Shown here: one piece after another, positions 54,183 to 63,095 of the stretch
Numbering within the stretch: position 1 is the first letter of the stretch
Layout: the number at the start of each line of letters is the position of its first letter
Notes under the pieces: generated by a model
The model's database searches: none
What the model saw: only the letters and a program-made list of their open reading frames with translations
Told to the model about the DNA's origin: nothing
Source of the DNA: Bin87 sp963666415
GTDB lineage: Bacteria > Chloroflexota > Dehalococcoidia > Lucifugimonadales > UBA3495
Direction: 5' to 3'
Assembly (NCBI GenBank): GCA_963666415.2
Contig: CAXXPD010000003.1
Location: forward strand, 1,240,001-1,304,000
Length of the DNA: 64,000 bases
Program-made: the position numbers and the translations under genes

Positions 54183-54258
54183 TGGTGCGCTTGGCGGGAT
54201 TCGAACCCACGACCTCTGCCTCCGCAGGGCAGCGCTCTATCCACTGAGCTACAAGCGC
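54183..54258 (-). tRNA. tRNA-Arg (anticodon GCG)
   Basis: The minus strand gives acceptor GCGCTTG/CAAGCGC and anticodon arm CTGCC-CTGCGGA-GGCAG with anticodon GCG. The T arm is GTGGG-TTCGAAT-CCCGC, and CCA is encoded. Most bacteria read CGN codons with an ACG (inosine) tRNA, so GCG is notable here. Confidence 0.93.
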
Positions 54259-54284
54259 GTATCGAAGAGTACCCGTGTGTTGTT

Positions 54285-54370
54285 TGGTGCCGAGGGAGGG
54301 ATTTGAACCCACACGTCCTAAAGGACACTGCGCCCTGAACGCAGCGCGTCTGCCGTTTCGCCACCTCGGC
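54285..54370 (-). tRNA. tRNA-Leu (anticodon CAG)
   Basis: This is a class II tRNA with a long variable arm (TGTCCTTTAGGACG). The acceptor GCCGAGG pairs with CCTCGGC, the anticodon loop is TTCAGGG with anticodon CAG, the T loop is TTCAAAT, and CCA is encoded. Confidence 0.95.
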
Positions 54371-54415
54371 CGGGTGGACTGCTCCGTATTGAGAGTCGCT
54401 CACTGCGGCGTAAAG

Positions 54416-54491
54416 TGGTGGGCGATGGAGGATTTGAACCTCCGACCTCCTCGGTGTGAACGAGGCGCTCTAACCACTGAGCTAACCGCCC
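54416..54491 (-). tRNA. tRNA-Val (anticodon CAC)
   Basis: The minus strand gives acceptor GGGCGGT/ATCGCCC (one G-U pair), anticodon arm CCTCG-TTCACAC-CGAGG with anticodon CAC, and T loop TTCAAAT, with CCA encoded. It is the first tRNA of the cluster after the promoter. Confidence 0.95.
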
Positions 54492-54511
54492 CAGCGCGAC
54501 TTCTGCTAGAT

Positions 54512-54541
54512 ATTATAGACCCCGGCAGTCAAACGGCGCAA
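54512..54541 (-). promoter_or_regulatory. Promoter of the four-tRNA cluster
   Basis: On the minus strand TTGCGC (54541-54536) is followed after 18 bp by TATAAT (54517-54512). The first tRNA starts 20 bp downstream. The IS66 element B begins only 15 bp upstream of the -35 box. Confidence 0.6.
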
Positions 54542-54645
54542 CCGAGGACTGCCGGCGTAACAGTTCAGACTTGGAGAGGTGAATTGGCCGAAGGTTGGTC
54601 GAGAATCGCTGGAGCTGGGGAAGGTGGTTATGTCATATATCTGGG

Positions 54646-55205
54646 ATGGATGCGGAAATCGACCTCAGCACTGCGGACCGGGATGTGCTGATTGCCATCA
54701 TTGAGAGGCAACAGGCCATCATCGAGAGCCTGGAGAAACGGATCGCCCAGTTGGAAGGGCGGGACAAATTGGGCGGCACCCGCAGGATGCCCGGTCTGAA
54801 GCCCAAAACCGAGCAGCAGCCGGCCCAGCCCAAGAAACCACGCAAGCCTCGGTCCCACGGCTTTGCTCGCACCCGCATGACGCCCACCCAGCGGGTGGAA
54901 CACGTGGTGGAACAGTGTCCCGACTGCGGAACCCAGCTGTCCGGTGGCTGGACCCAGCGCACTCGGGAAGTGATTGACCTGCCCCGGGTTCCGGGGCAGG
55001 TAACCGAGCACGCTTATATCGCCCGCACCTGCCCACAGTGCCAACGCTGTTGTACGCCCACCGCGCAACTGGAGAACATGGTGATGGGCAAGCAACGTCT
55101 GGGGGTCAACCTGATCAGCCTGATTGCCGCCCTGCGGGAGGAGGCCAGGCTGCCTTTCCGCACCATCCAGTGGTACCTGGACACCGTGCATGGGTTGCGC
55201 CTCAG
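54646..55205 (+). pseudogene. IS66 transposase fragment, 5' part
   Basis: It starts MDAEIDLSTADRDVLIAIIE, then has a zipper-like helix, CPDCGTQLSGGWTQRTREV and CPQCQRCC, closely similar to the transposase of element A. The last native residues are YLDTVHGLRL, after which the IS1380 element begins. The open frame continues into the IS and stops at 55293 with unrelated residues. Confidence 0.9.
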
Positions 55206-56933
55206 CCCGAATCCACCGAAGCGATGGGCCGTGGCGTTGACACCAGGGATGATGGGCAAGGGAAGGCGAACGGGGCAAGCCCGATTCCAATAGATGGGGA
55301 TGAGGGCGGCGTGAGATAGCCACACAGACACGATGATGGCGGCCCGCGGTGGCGATGCTGGGCGAAATTGTCAGGGTAGTGTGCAGCAAGAGACGCTCGG
55401 GGACCAGCCTGGCGCAAGTCTGCGAGGCGGTCGGGTAGTCTGGTGAGTGGGTCAGATCTCCGTCGGCGTTGACACCAGCGGTGCCGTCAGGCGGGGAGTG
55501 GAATTGCTCGCAATCGAGCCAAGGCGCGACTGAACTGGTTTTTCCAGGGCCAGCGCTGGGGAAGATGCAAAGTGAGGCGGCGCGCCGAGCGGGTGAGCCG
55601 TCCGGCGAGGGAGAAGAAGCGTCGTCGGAGGGTCTTGGTGGTTACCAGTTGCTCACCCAGACCGATGCGCGCGGTCCAGCGGGCCAGGTTATGCGCCATC
55701 ACCTGCACCGCCAGCCAGGCGCCGTTGGCGGCGAAGCGGCCTGAGGGGAGATGGTTGAGCCCGACGCCGTACTTGAGGTCTCGGATGGCGTTCTCGATCT
55801 CGGCGTGGCGCCGATGGTCGGCCTCCAGTTCCAGGGTGTCCCCGTCTCGGTCGGTGATGCAGCCGTGATAGCGGTAGCTGGCGAAGAGGGCCAGCTGGGA
55901 GCCGGGCGTGGGCTGCACCCGCCGGACGCTGAGCCGCACCGGTGCGGCGTCGGGCTCATCCTGGAAGGGGACGTAGGTGGTCTCCGCCACGTCGGCGGCG
56001 CCGTCCATCCAGTAGGGAATCGGCGTCCAGTCAGTCTCGGGTATGGCCTCGATGATATTCCGCAGGCGGGCTTGCTGGCGGATGGTGATGGAGTAGCGGA
56101 CATCCATCTTGCGGCAGACGGCGACGATGGCGTGGGTGTAGAAGCCGCTGTCAGCCCGCACCGTGAGTTGTCCCCTGGCCCCGCCGTAGCGTACCCGTCC
56201 CACCGTCTCGCGTAGAAAGTGGGCGGCGCCCCGAACGGTGTTGGCGCGGCCCTTGCGCAGCCGAGCCATCAGCACGTCGCCGGTTCCGGCGGCAATGGCC
56301 AGCAGCGGGTGATAGCCTCGCTGGCCGGTGTAGCCGTGGTCGCGCGCCCCCTCCTTGGCCAGACCGTATGTCTCGCAGATGGTGGAGTCCAGGTCGATGG
56401 TCAACGGCCCGTCGCCGGGTCCGGCCCCAGCCGACCAGGCCCGGGCCAGCAGCTCCCGGCTGACCCGATCCAGTTGGCGGACGTGGCCCCACCGGAAACT
56501 GCGCAGGAAGGTCCCCAGGGTGGATGGCGCCTTGACTACGCAGCCGATGGCGCTAGCCGTCCCGCCGGTGCGCAGCACGTCGGCGTCGTCAATGCAGTCG
56601 CCTCCGGCCAGAGCAGACGCCACCAGCGTCATCACCTTGTCGCCGGTGTTGGCTCGGCCTGGGGCGCGACCCAGGTCCAGGTGCCGGTCAACCAGTTCGG
56701 GCCGGCCCAGATGCCGGCCCAGCGTGGCTGGCAGGATCAGCCCAGCATTGGCCACCAGGCGGTGGTCGTCAAAGGCGATTTGGATGCGGTCGGGGTGGTC
56801 ATCTGCTAGCATCTTTTGGGTGCTCCTGGCCTGGGGACGGTTTCCTGTTTCAAAAGCCATTATCCCAGATGCACAGGAGCACTTTCTTACCCCTTCAGCA
56901 CACCGCGACACTCATCTTTTCGGTGGATTGGGG
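55206..56933. mobile_element. IS1380-family element nested in IS66 element B
   Basis: The 1728-bp element has inverted ends CCCGAATCCACCGAA and TTCGGTGGATTGGGG (one mismatch). CTCAG occurs on both sides (55201-55205, 56934-56938) as a target duplication. Joining across one CTCAG restores the IS66 frame as GLRLSLGAIVDAT-like. Confidence 0.9.
55487..56860 (-). CDS. IS1380-family transposase
   Basis: This transposase of about 457 residues has the IS1380 DDE domain. Visible parts are LTIDLDSTICETYGLAKEGA (first Asp), LTVRADSGFYTHAIVAVCRK (second Asp) and HAEIENAIRDLKYGVGLNHL (Glu). The catalytic residues are intact. I take the start as the ATG at 56860 (MAFETGNRPQ); the frame is open to 56911 and a later Met is possible. 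It is the newest layer in the nested IS66 element B. Confidence 0.92.
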   Translation of the reverse strand: MAFETGNRPQARSTQKMLADDHPDRIQIAFDDHRLVANAGLILPATLGRHLGRPELVDRHLDLGRAPGRANTGDKVMTLVASALAGGDCIDDADVLRTGGTASAIGCVVKAPSTLGTFLRSFRWGHVRQLDRVSRELLARAWSAGAGPGDGPLTIDLDSTICETYGLAKEGARDHGYTGQRGYHPLLAIAAGTGDVLMARLRKGRANTVRGAAHFLRETVGRVRYGGARGQLTVRADSGFYTHAIVAVCRKMDVRYSITIRQQARLRNIIEAIPETDWTPIPYWMDGAADVAETTYVPFQDEPDAAPVRLSVRRVQPTPGSQLALFASYRYHGCITDRDGDTLELEADHRRHAEIENAIRDLKYGVGLNHLPSGRFAANGAWLAVQVMAHNLARWTARIGLGEQLVTTKTLRRRFFSLAGRLTRSARRLTLHLPQRWPWKNQFSRALARLRAIPLPA

Positions 56934-57893
56934 CTCAGCCTGGGAGCCATCGTGGACGCCACGCAAAGGGTGGCTCGCAAGGCCCAGGCTGAACTGACGG
57001 GCATTCTGGAACGCATCCGAGGCAGTCCGGTGGTCCATGCCGATGAGACCGGCTGGCGCGAGGACGGACACAACGGCTACGTGTGGACCTTCAGCACCCC
57101 CACCGAGCGCTACTTCCTGCGTCGGGGCCGCGGCAAGGCCGTGGTGGATGAGGTCCTGGGCGATCAGTTCGCTGGCGTGCTGGTCAGCGACTTCTACGCC
57201 GCCTATCACCATTACGACGGCCCCAAGCAACGCTGTTGGGCCCACCTGTTGCGGGACATCCACGACCTGCGCGCACTCTACCCCGATGATGACCGGCTGG
57301 CCCAATGGGCTGACGCCATCCACCAACTCTACCGTCAGGCGACCGCCTTCACCCATCCTTCAGAGCAGCAACGGCCAGAGCAGCAACGGCCAGAGCAGCA
57401 ACGGCCAGAGCAGCAACGGCCAGAGCAGCAACGGCCAGAGCAGCAACGGCCAGAGCAGCAACGGCCAGAGCAGCAACGGCCAGAGCAGCAACGGCCCAGA
57501 GCAGCAACGGCCAGAGCAGCAACGGCCAGAGCAGCAACGGCCAGAGCAGCAACGGCGCACCGCCCAACTGGCCCTGGAACAGCGCCTGCTGGCCCTCTGC
57601 CGTACCTACCAGGATGACCCATCGGCCCCCCAACCAGGCTGTGCCGACGCATGGAGAACCACATCAAGGAACTCTTCCTCTTTGTGGCTGAACCGGAAGT
57701 CCCGCCGGACAACAACGCCGCCGAGCGCAGCCTGCGACCGGTGGTAATCAGCCGTAAAATCAGCGGTGGCACACGCTCTGCAGCGGCCACTAACACCAAG
57801 ATGACGCTGGCCTCAATCTTCGGCACCTAGCGCGTACAAGGCTTCAACCCCCTCACCGCCTGCCGACAACTGCTCACTTCCCCTCAGGCCTGA
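56934..57893 (+). pseudogene. IS66 transposase fragment, 3' part
   Basis: After the IS1380 end the IS66 reading continues with SLGAIVDATQRVARKAQ, VVHADETGWREDGHNG and VSDFYAAYHHYDG. It then enters a 15-bp tandem repeat with a 1-bp shift. The native C-terminal part (HIKELFLFVAEPEVPPDNNA, ERSLRPVVISRKISGG) lies in a different frame from the start of the fragment. A TAG at 57828 truncates it before the final stop at 57893. Confidence 0.88.
57361..57556 (+). repeat. 15-bp tandem repeat, 13 units
   Basis: The unit CAGAGCAGCAACGGC occurs nine times (57361-57495), then one extra C (57496), then four more times (57497-57556). In frame it encodes Glu-Gln-Gln-Arg-Pro repeats. In element A the matching position is non-repetitive (HPQAKRRRTAQLALE), so this is an expansion by slippage in the dead gene. 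Confidence 0.97.
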
Positions 57894-58030
57894 ACAATTA
57901 CCTGCCGGCTAGGGCGGCACAACATCCGCCGAAGTTGACCATATGCGTAGGTTATGTAAATCAAGCCGTCGGGAACCGCATGTAGTGTACATAACACATC
58001 TTGTGCGAACCAACGTGTTTCCGAAAAGAA

Positions 58031-58058
58031 AGGCGCCAACCGGCCAGGATTGACGCCT
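58031..58058 (-). terminator. Terminator of the CoA-transferase gene
   Basis: AGGCGCCAA (58031-58039) pairs with TTGACGCCT (58050-58058) with one mismatch. On the minus strand it is followed by TTCTTTTC. It lies about 30 bp after the stop codon of the CoA transferase. Confidence 0.55.
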
Positions 58059-58087
58059 ACTTCTGCTCGGAGAGCGAGTGCCCGATT

Positions 58088-59290
58088 CTACTCGGTAACC
58101 GAGATTCCGACCGCGCCGGCCTCGGTCAGGTCTTCGAAGGCCTTTGAGTCGTAACCCAACTCGGTCAGTACCTCCTCGTTGTGCTGTCCCAACAGGGGCG
58201 GCGGGCGGCGCAGCACGGCCGGAGTGCCAGTCAGTTTCAGCGGCGAATTGGGGACCCGAAGATCGGGAACCCGCGGGTGGTTGATTTCCAGGAACATGTT
58301 GCGGGCCTTGACCTGGTCGTCGGCCACCACGTCGGAGGTTTTGTTGATGGGTCCGACCGGTACGCCGGCCTCGTCAATTACCTTGACCCAGTGGGCAGAC
58401 GTGTGATCGGCGAAGATGCTGTTGAGCAGGTTCACCAGCTCGGCCCGATGCGTCACCCGATCCGGATTGGTGGCGTATTTGGGGTCGTCTTTTAGTTCGG
58501 GGTGGCCGATGGCACTACAGAAGCGTTCCCAGAGGTTGGGGTTGGCCACGCCGAGGATGAAAAACCCGTCTGATGCCTGGAAGCTCTGGTAGGGGACCAG
58601 ACTTGGGTGCCCGGAGCCCAGGCGGTGGGGCTCGACGCCGGTGCCGATGTAGCCGGTGGCGTGGTAACTCATGGCGGCGACCTGACCGTCCAACAGCGAC
58701 GTGTCGATCAGTTGGCCATCGCCCGTCTTGTCGCGGTGGTACAGGGCGGTGACGATGGAACCATAGGCCATCATGCCGGTGAACAGGTCAACCAGAGAGA
58801 ATCCCACCCGCTGGGGCGGGCCGTCGGGTTCGCCGGTGAGGTGCATCAGTCCGCTGTAGGCCTGAATTACCAGGTCGTAGCCGGGCTTGTTGGCCATGGG
58901 GCCGGTGCGGCCGTAACCGGAGATGGTACAGTACACAATGTCGGGGTTGAGCGCCTTGATGTCCTCGTAGCCAAGACCCATTCGGGCGAGGGCGCCGGCA
59001 CGGAAGCTTTCGATCATCACGTCAGCCTCGGTCGCCAGCTGTTTGACGATGGACAGACCCTCCTCAGACTTAAGGTTGACGGACAGGCTCCTCTTGTTCC
59101 GATTGAAGGAGAGGAACTGGGTGCTTTCTTCGTTCCAGATTGGGGGCCAATGGCGGGTTTCGTCGCCCGTGTTGGGCTCCTCGATTTTGATGACGTCGGC
59201 ACCCATGTCAGCCAGGTTCTGCGTGCAGAACGGTCCGGCCAGGGTGCGCGTAAGGTCGACGACCTTGATATTCTCCAGAGGCTGAGGCAT
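58088..59290 (-). CDS. CaiB/BaiF-family CoA transferase
   Basis: This protein of about 400 residues is a family III CoA transferase (formyl-CoA:oxalate/carnitine type). It starts MPQPLENIKVVDLTRTLAGP and has NLADMGADVIKIEEP, FLSFNRNKRSLSVNLKSEEG and the catalytic-Asp segment NKPGYDLVIQAYSGLMHLTG. The C-terminal LLGQHNEEVLTELGYD is typical. It moves CoA between two carboxylic acids. The frame is open upstream to 59368, but the family start fits 59290. It stands alone with its own terminator. A link to the ThDP and lyase genes is inference. Confidence 0.9.
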   Translation of the reverse strand: MPQPLENIKVVDLTRTLAGPFCTQNLADMGADVIKIEEPNTGDETRHWPPIWNEESTQFLSFNRNKRSLSVNLKSEEGLSIVKQLATEADVMIESFRAGALARMGLGYEDIKALNPDIVYCTISGYGRTGPMANKPGYDLVIQAYSGLMHLTGEPDGPPQRVGFSLVDLFTGMMAYGSIVTALYHRDKTGDGQLIDTSLLDGQVAAMSYHATGYIGTGVEPHRLGSGHPSLVPYQSFQASDGFFILGVANPNLWERFCSAIGHPELKDDPKYATNPDRVTHRAELVNLLNSIFADHTSAHWVKVIDEAGVPVGPINKTSDVVADDQVKARNMFLEINHPRVPDLRVPNSPLKLTGTPAVLRRPPPLLGQHNEEVLTELGYDSKAFEDLTEAGAVGISVTE

Positions 59291-59504
59291 CGTTCCATTC
59301 CTCACTATGTCAAGTTGCGGCATTATAGCACGGTGCATGGGCACTTCCCGGTTGACCTTGTGGTGCATCGATTATGGTCAACAAACGCCCACCCGATACA
59401 ATCACATGAAGCGTTGACCTGGTTTGATCTCGGATGTTACGGTGCCGCATTAGCCCGCCGGCCAACGCACCACGATCCAACGCACGACCCAACGCGCGAT
59501 ATTG

Positions 59505-60458
59505 ATGAATACAACCGCCAACCGCCCTCTGATTGTCTCGTTGGGCGGAATAAATATGGACTTGGTGACCTTTGCCGAGCGCCTGCCGCAAGACGGAGAG
59601 ACGGTGGTGGGTGAACGATTCGTTACCTATCCCGGCGGGAAGGGCGCTAACCAGGCGGTGGCCGTGGCGCGGCTCGGCACGCCAGCAGCGATGGTGGGTT
59701 GCGTTGGGGATGATACGTTCGGCCCGCAACTGGTTGAGTTGCTGCAGTCTGCTGGTGTCGACACGCGGGGAGTCGGAATCACCAGCAATGCCAGTTCAGG
59801 CATCGCGGTCATCAGCATAGGCGAAGGGGCTCAAAACCGCATTGTGCAGGTCCTGGGAGCCAACGACACCTGCGGCGCTGCCGAGTTTGACGTGGTGGCC
59901 GGGTTATTGCCGAGGGCGTCCGCGCTGATGTTGCAGCTCGAAGTGTCGGTGGATTTGTCCATGAGAGTTGCCGGCCTGGCGGCGCAGCAGGGCGTATCGG
60001 TGATGCTGGATCCGGGCCCAGTGCGGCCCATTCCTGCGGAGTTCTTTGCCAGCGTTTCCATCATCACGCCCAACGAAACGGAAGCCGAGGCGTTGGTTGG
60101 ATACCCGATTGTCGACCTGGACGCGGCTCAGGCGGCTGCGAATGAGTTGATACGTCGTGGAGTCGGTGCGGCGGTTATCAAGATGGGCTCTCAGGGTGCG
60201 TATTGGTGTGATGGCTCTACCAGCGGGCACGAGCCGGCATTCCCGGTAATGGCAGTGGATACGGTGGCCGCGGGCGATGCGTTCAACGGGGCCTTAGCGA
60301 CGGCGTTGGCTACGGGTCAATCGTTGCCGGATGCCGTGCGCTGGGCATCGGCGGCGGGCGCGGTGGCGGTTACCAAAATTGGAGCGCAAGATTCCATGCC
60401 CACCTTCCCGGAAGTTGCCGCCCTTGCCGCCACCCGTTCCGCCACGGGTTCCAGTTGA
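59505..60458 (+). CDS. rbsK: Ribokinase (PfkB-family sugar kinase)
   Basis: This 317-residue kinase begins MNTTANRPLIVSLGGINMD. It has the N-terminal ribokinase signature TYPGGKGANQAVAVARLG and the C-terminal active-site motif TVAAGDAFNGALATALA with the catalytic Asp. It phosphorylates ribose or a related sugar with ATP. An adjacent in-frame TTG at 59502 is an alternative start. No sugar transporter is beside it, so the substrate is uncertain. Confidence 0.87.
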   Translation: MNTTANRPLIVSLGGINMDLVTFAERLPQDGETVVGERFVTYPGGKGANQAVAVARLGTPAAMVGCVGDDTFGPQLVELLQSAGVDTRGVGITSNASSGIAVISIGEGAQNRIVQVLGANDTCGAAEFDVVAGLLPRASALMLQLEVSVDLSMRVAGLAAQQGVSVMLDPGPVRPIPAEFFASVSIITPNETEAEALVGYPIVDLDAAQAAANELIRRGVGAAVIKMGSQGAYWCDGSTSGHEPAFPVMAVDTVAAGDAFNGALATALATGQSLPDAVRWASAAGAVAVTKIGAQDSMPTFPEVAALAATRSATGSS

Positions 60459-60513
60459 TCCCTGAGTTTGCGACTGATTCATAGCGTTATGTCAATGGTG
60501 GTATCTTCTGACG

Positions 60514-61014
60514 ATGATCGGCGACGATAAGTTCTGCTCAGTGTGCGCGGCACGCCTGAAAATGCGGCAGCATGAGGGAAACAACCGCCCGGTGTGTCCG
60601 TCGTGCGGTAAAGTCGTCTATCTAGATCCCAAGCTGGCCACGGCCTGCATTATCGAGAAAGACGGGTTGACCCTCATGGTGAGGCGGGCGGTGCAAACCG
60701 GCTATGGGCTGTGGAGTATGCCCGGTGGATTTGTCGACCGTGGTGAGCAGGTTGAAAGCGCCGCGGCAAGGGAAGTGTGGGAAGAAACCGGTCTGTTGGT
60801 TGATGTCCAGCGACTGGTCGGCCTGTTCTCGCAACCTGGGCATGCGGTGGTAGTGGCTGCCTATTCGGCGATCGAAACCGGCGGAGCCCTGGCGGTTGGC
60901 CCCGAGTGTCTGGACGTTGATTATTTTGGTGTGGAGAATTTGCCGCCGCTTGCCTTTCCGCGTGACGCAGACATCATCCGGCAATGGCACGCCACGCGCG
61001 ATGGCGTCAGGTGA
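60514..61014 (+). CDS. Nudix hydrolase with N-terminal zinc ribbon
   Basis: This 166-residue protein has a zinc ribbon (CSVCAARL ... CPSCGKVVYLDPK), as in NudC-like NADH pyrophosphatases. It also has an intact Nudix box, GGFVDRGEQVESAAAREV with WEETGLLVD, that binds Mg2+. It hydrolyses a nucleoside diphosphate-linked compound; the exact substrate is unknown. The original comF start (GTG 61021) lies just 6 bp after its stop, so it probably formed an operon with comF before IS630 inserted. Confidence 0.9.
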   Translation: MIGDDKFCSVCAARLKMRQHEGNNRPVCPSCGKVVYLDPKLATACIIEKDGLTLMVRRAVQTGYGLWSMPGGFVDRGEQVESAAAREVWEETGLLVDVQRLVGLFSQPGHAVVVAAYSAIETGGALAVGPECLDVDYFGVENLPPLAFPRDADIIRQWHATRDGVR

Positions 61015-61030
61015 TCAGTCGTGACTAGTA

Positions 61031-62246
61031 TTGAGTCAATCCTGTATTGGCAGGTGAAGCGCGGGGCGGGCCAGGGTTGTTACGCTGACTGGCAAACAGT
61101 GGTGCGGGAGGTGCGACATCCATGGTTCAGGAGAAATACGCAGTACGGTTGTCGTCGGAAGATCAGGAGCAGTTGCGGGGATTGATCCACGGTGGGCGGC
61201 ATTCCGCTCGGGTCATCAATCGGGCGCGCATCCTGCTCAAGACTGACGAAGGGTGGAGCGCCCCCCAGGTGGCGGCGGCTCTGGACACGTCGCAGCGCAC
61301 GGTGTTCCGCACCAAACGGCGGTACGCCGAAGCGGGGTTGGAGGGCGTGCTGCACGACCACCCCCAAGCCAATCGGTATCGCAAGCTGGACGATCGGGGC
61401 GAAGCCCACCTGATTGCGCTGGCGTGCAGCGACGCGCCCGAAGGGCATGAGCACTGGACCCTGCGGTTGTTGGCTGGCAAGGTGGTGGAGTTGGGATTGG
61501 TGCCATCGCTGTCCTACGAGACGGTAAGGCTCAGGCTCAAAAAAACACCCTCAAGCCGTGGCGGAAGCAGCAATGGTGCATCCCGAAAGTAGGCGGCGAA
61601 TTCGTGGCGGCCATGGAGGACGTGCTGGACCTGTATGCCGAACCCTACGACCCCGATCGGCCGGTGGTGTGCTTTGACGAGACCTCCACCCAACTGCTGG
61701 CCGAGGTCAGGAAGCCGTTGCCTCCTCAACCGGGACGACCGCGGCGGCAGGACTACGAGTATCGCCGCGGCGGCACCCGCAACATCTTCCTGACCTGTGA
61801 ACCCCTGGCGGGCTGGCGCCACCTGGCCATCACCGAGCGGCGCACCATGCAGGACTTCGCCCATCAGATGCAATGGCTGGTGGATGAGGCTTACCCCGAT
61901 GCCCCGGTGATCCGCGTGGTGCTGGACAATCTGAATACCCATCGTACGGCGTCCCTTTACGAGACGTTCCCGGCTGCTGAGGCCCGGCGCATCGTGAAGC
62001 GCCTCGAGTTTCACCACACGCCCAAGCACGCCAGTTGGTTGAACATGGCGGAGATCGAATTCAGCGCGTTGAGCCGCGCCTGTCTCAAGGGGAGAAACCC
62101 CGACGCCGACGCCCTGCAACGCCAAATCACGGCCTACGAGACCGAGCGCAACGCAGCGGGCGTCACCATCAACTGGCGGTTCAGCACTCAAGATGCCCGA
62201 TCCAAATTGCATCGCCTCTATCCCTGCCATTCCAAGATTGATTGAG
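61031..62246. mobile_element. IS630-family element in the start of comF
   Basis: The element of about 1216 bp has inverted ends TTGAGTCAATCCTGTATTGG and, on the right, CCATTCCAAGATTGATTGAG, sharing the TCAATC core and the inner GGCAG. TA flanks both sides (61029-61030, 62247-62248), the IS630/Tc1 target duplication. It encodes a transposase in two frames. Confidence 0.88.
61122..62245 (+). CDS. IS630-family transposase in two frames (-1 frameshift)
   Basis: Frame 1 (61122-61592) carries the helix-turn-helix part (GWSAPQVAAALDTSQRTVFR). Frame 2 runs to 62245 and carries the DDE domain: VVCFDETSTQLLAEV (first Asp), VIRVVLDNLNTHRTASLYE (second Asp), and HASWLNMAEIEFSALSRACL (Glu). Frame 2 is joined to frame 1 by a run of seven A at 61539-61545; a -1 shift gives the expected KNTLKPWRKQQWC. 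The product would be a full IS630 transposase of about 370 residues. Confidence 0.9.
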
Positions 62247-62994
62247 TACTAGTTGGCCCGATCGCCTGAAGACGCTGGATGTATTGCTGGCCCGCGCCGG
62301 CCGTAGCCTGGTCAACGCCATTTATCCGTTGGAGTGCGCCGGATGCGGTAGCGCCGGCAAAACCATCTGCGACCGTTGCGCCGCCGAGTTGCCAGTCCTG
62401 AAACCGCCTTTCTGCTCCATCTGCGCTGTGCCGGGAGTTGGATCACTGTGCTGGCGGTGCGCCGAAACCCCGCGTCACTTCGACGGCATCCGCGCGCCAT
62501 TCCGTCACGCCGGCGTCGTTCGCCGGGCCGTACACGCGTTCAAATACGAAGGCATACGCGCCGCTGCACCTCAATTGGGTGGCATGATGGCGGAGTACCT
62601 CTCCCGGCATCCAATCGCGGCCGATTTGGTAACGCCGGTGCCGATGCACCCTTCCCGTCTGCGCGAACGCGGGTACAACCAGGCCGGTTTGCTGGCCGCG
62701 GAGATTGCTCGCATCAATAACCTCCGATGCGATGCAGATCTGTTGGTCCGAGTGCGAGAGGTAGACCCGCAGGCGCGCACGCCCAGTGGCGCCCAACGTG
62801 CCCAAAACGTGGCTTCGAGCGTCGCTTTGTCTGCAGGACGTGACGTTTCCGGCGCGAGCATCCTGCTGGTGGATGATGTGGCCACAACCGGCAGCACAAT
62901 AGACGTTTGCGCTGCAGCGCTGAAGCAGGCGGGGGCGCGGTCGGTTTGGGGATTGGTGCTAGCGGTGGCCGGCGGGGAATTTGGTACGGAGTAG
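62242..62994 (+). CDS. comF: ComF-family phosphoribosyltransferase
   Basis: This 250-residue protein has an N-terminal zinc ribbon (CAGCGSAGKTICDRCAAE) and a phosphoribosyltransferase domain with VTPVPMHPSRLRERGYNQA and the PRPP loop SILLVDDVATTGST. ComF proteins take part in DNA uptake and/or nucleotide salvage. The IS630 element cut the gene in codon 3-4: the original GTG start is 61021 (GTG ACT AGT ACT AGT TGG). The present frame starts with a TTG contributed by the last bases of the IS. It may still be expressed, but it has lost its own start region. Confidence 0.88.
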   Translation: MSTSWPDRLKTLDVLLARAGRSLVNAIYPLECAGCGSAGKTICDRCAAELPVLKPPFCSICAVPGVGSLCWRCAETPRHFDGIRAPFRHAGVVRRAVHAFKYEGIRAAAPQLGGMMAEYLSRHPIAADLVTPVPMHPSRLRERGYNQAGLLAAEIARINNLRCDADLLVRVREVDPQARTPSGAQRAQNVASSVALSAGRDVSGASILLVDDVATTGSTIDVCAAALKQAGARSVWGLVLAVAGGEFGTE

Positions 62995-63095
62995 GATGGA
63001 GTCGCCGGGCGAACGCGGTTTGACAACTGCCCGCCCGTCTGCTGAAATGACCCCAACGATCCCCGAATGGACACAACGACAGCGGAGGCAAAATC

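Larger units (their letters stand above)
54557..57901. mobile_element. IS66-family element B, interrupted by IS1380
   Basis: The ends GTAACAGTTCAGAC (left) and GGCCTGAACAATTAC (right) are inverted repeats matching those of element A. A perfect 8-bp duplication, CTGCCGGC, flanks it (54549-54556, 57902-57909). The transposase gene is split by an IS1380 element, carries a tandem repeat expansion and has an early stop, so the element is dead. Confidence 0.92.

Noticed and set aside
57361..57556. Possible CRISPR-like array
   Set aside because: The units are contiguous 15-bp repeats without spacers and lie in frame in a transposase remnant.
57335..57826. Minus-strand frames of repeated Gly-Arg-Cys-Cys-Ser or Leu-Leu-Leu-Trp-Pro over the tandem repeat
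   Set aside because: They are reverse readings of the 15-bp repeat inside a dead IS66 gene, with no independent support.
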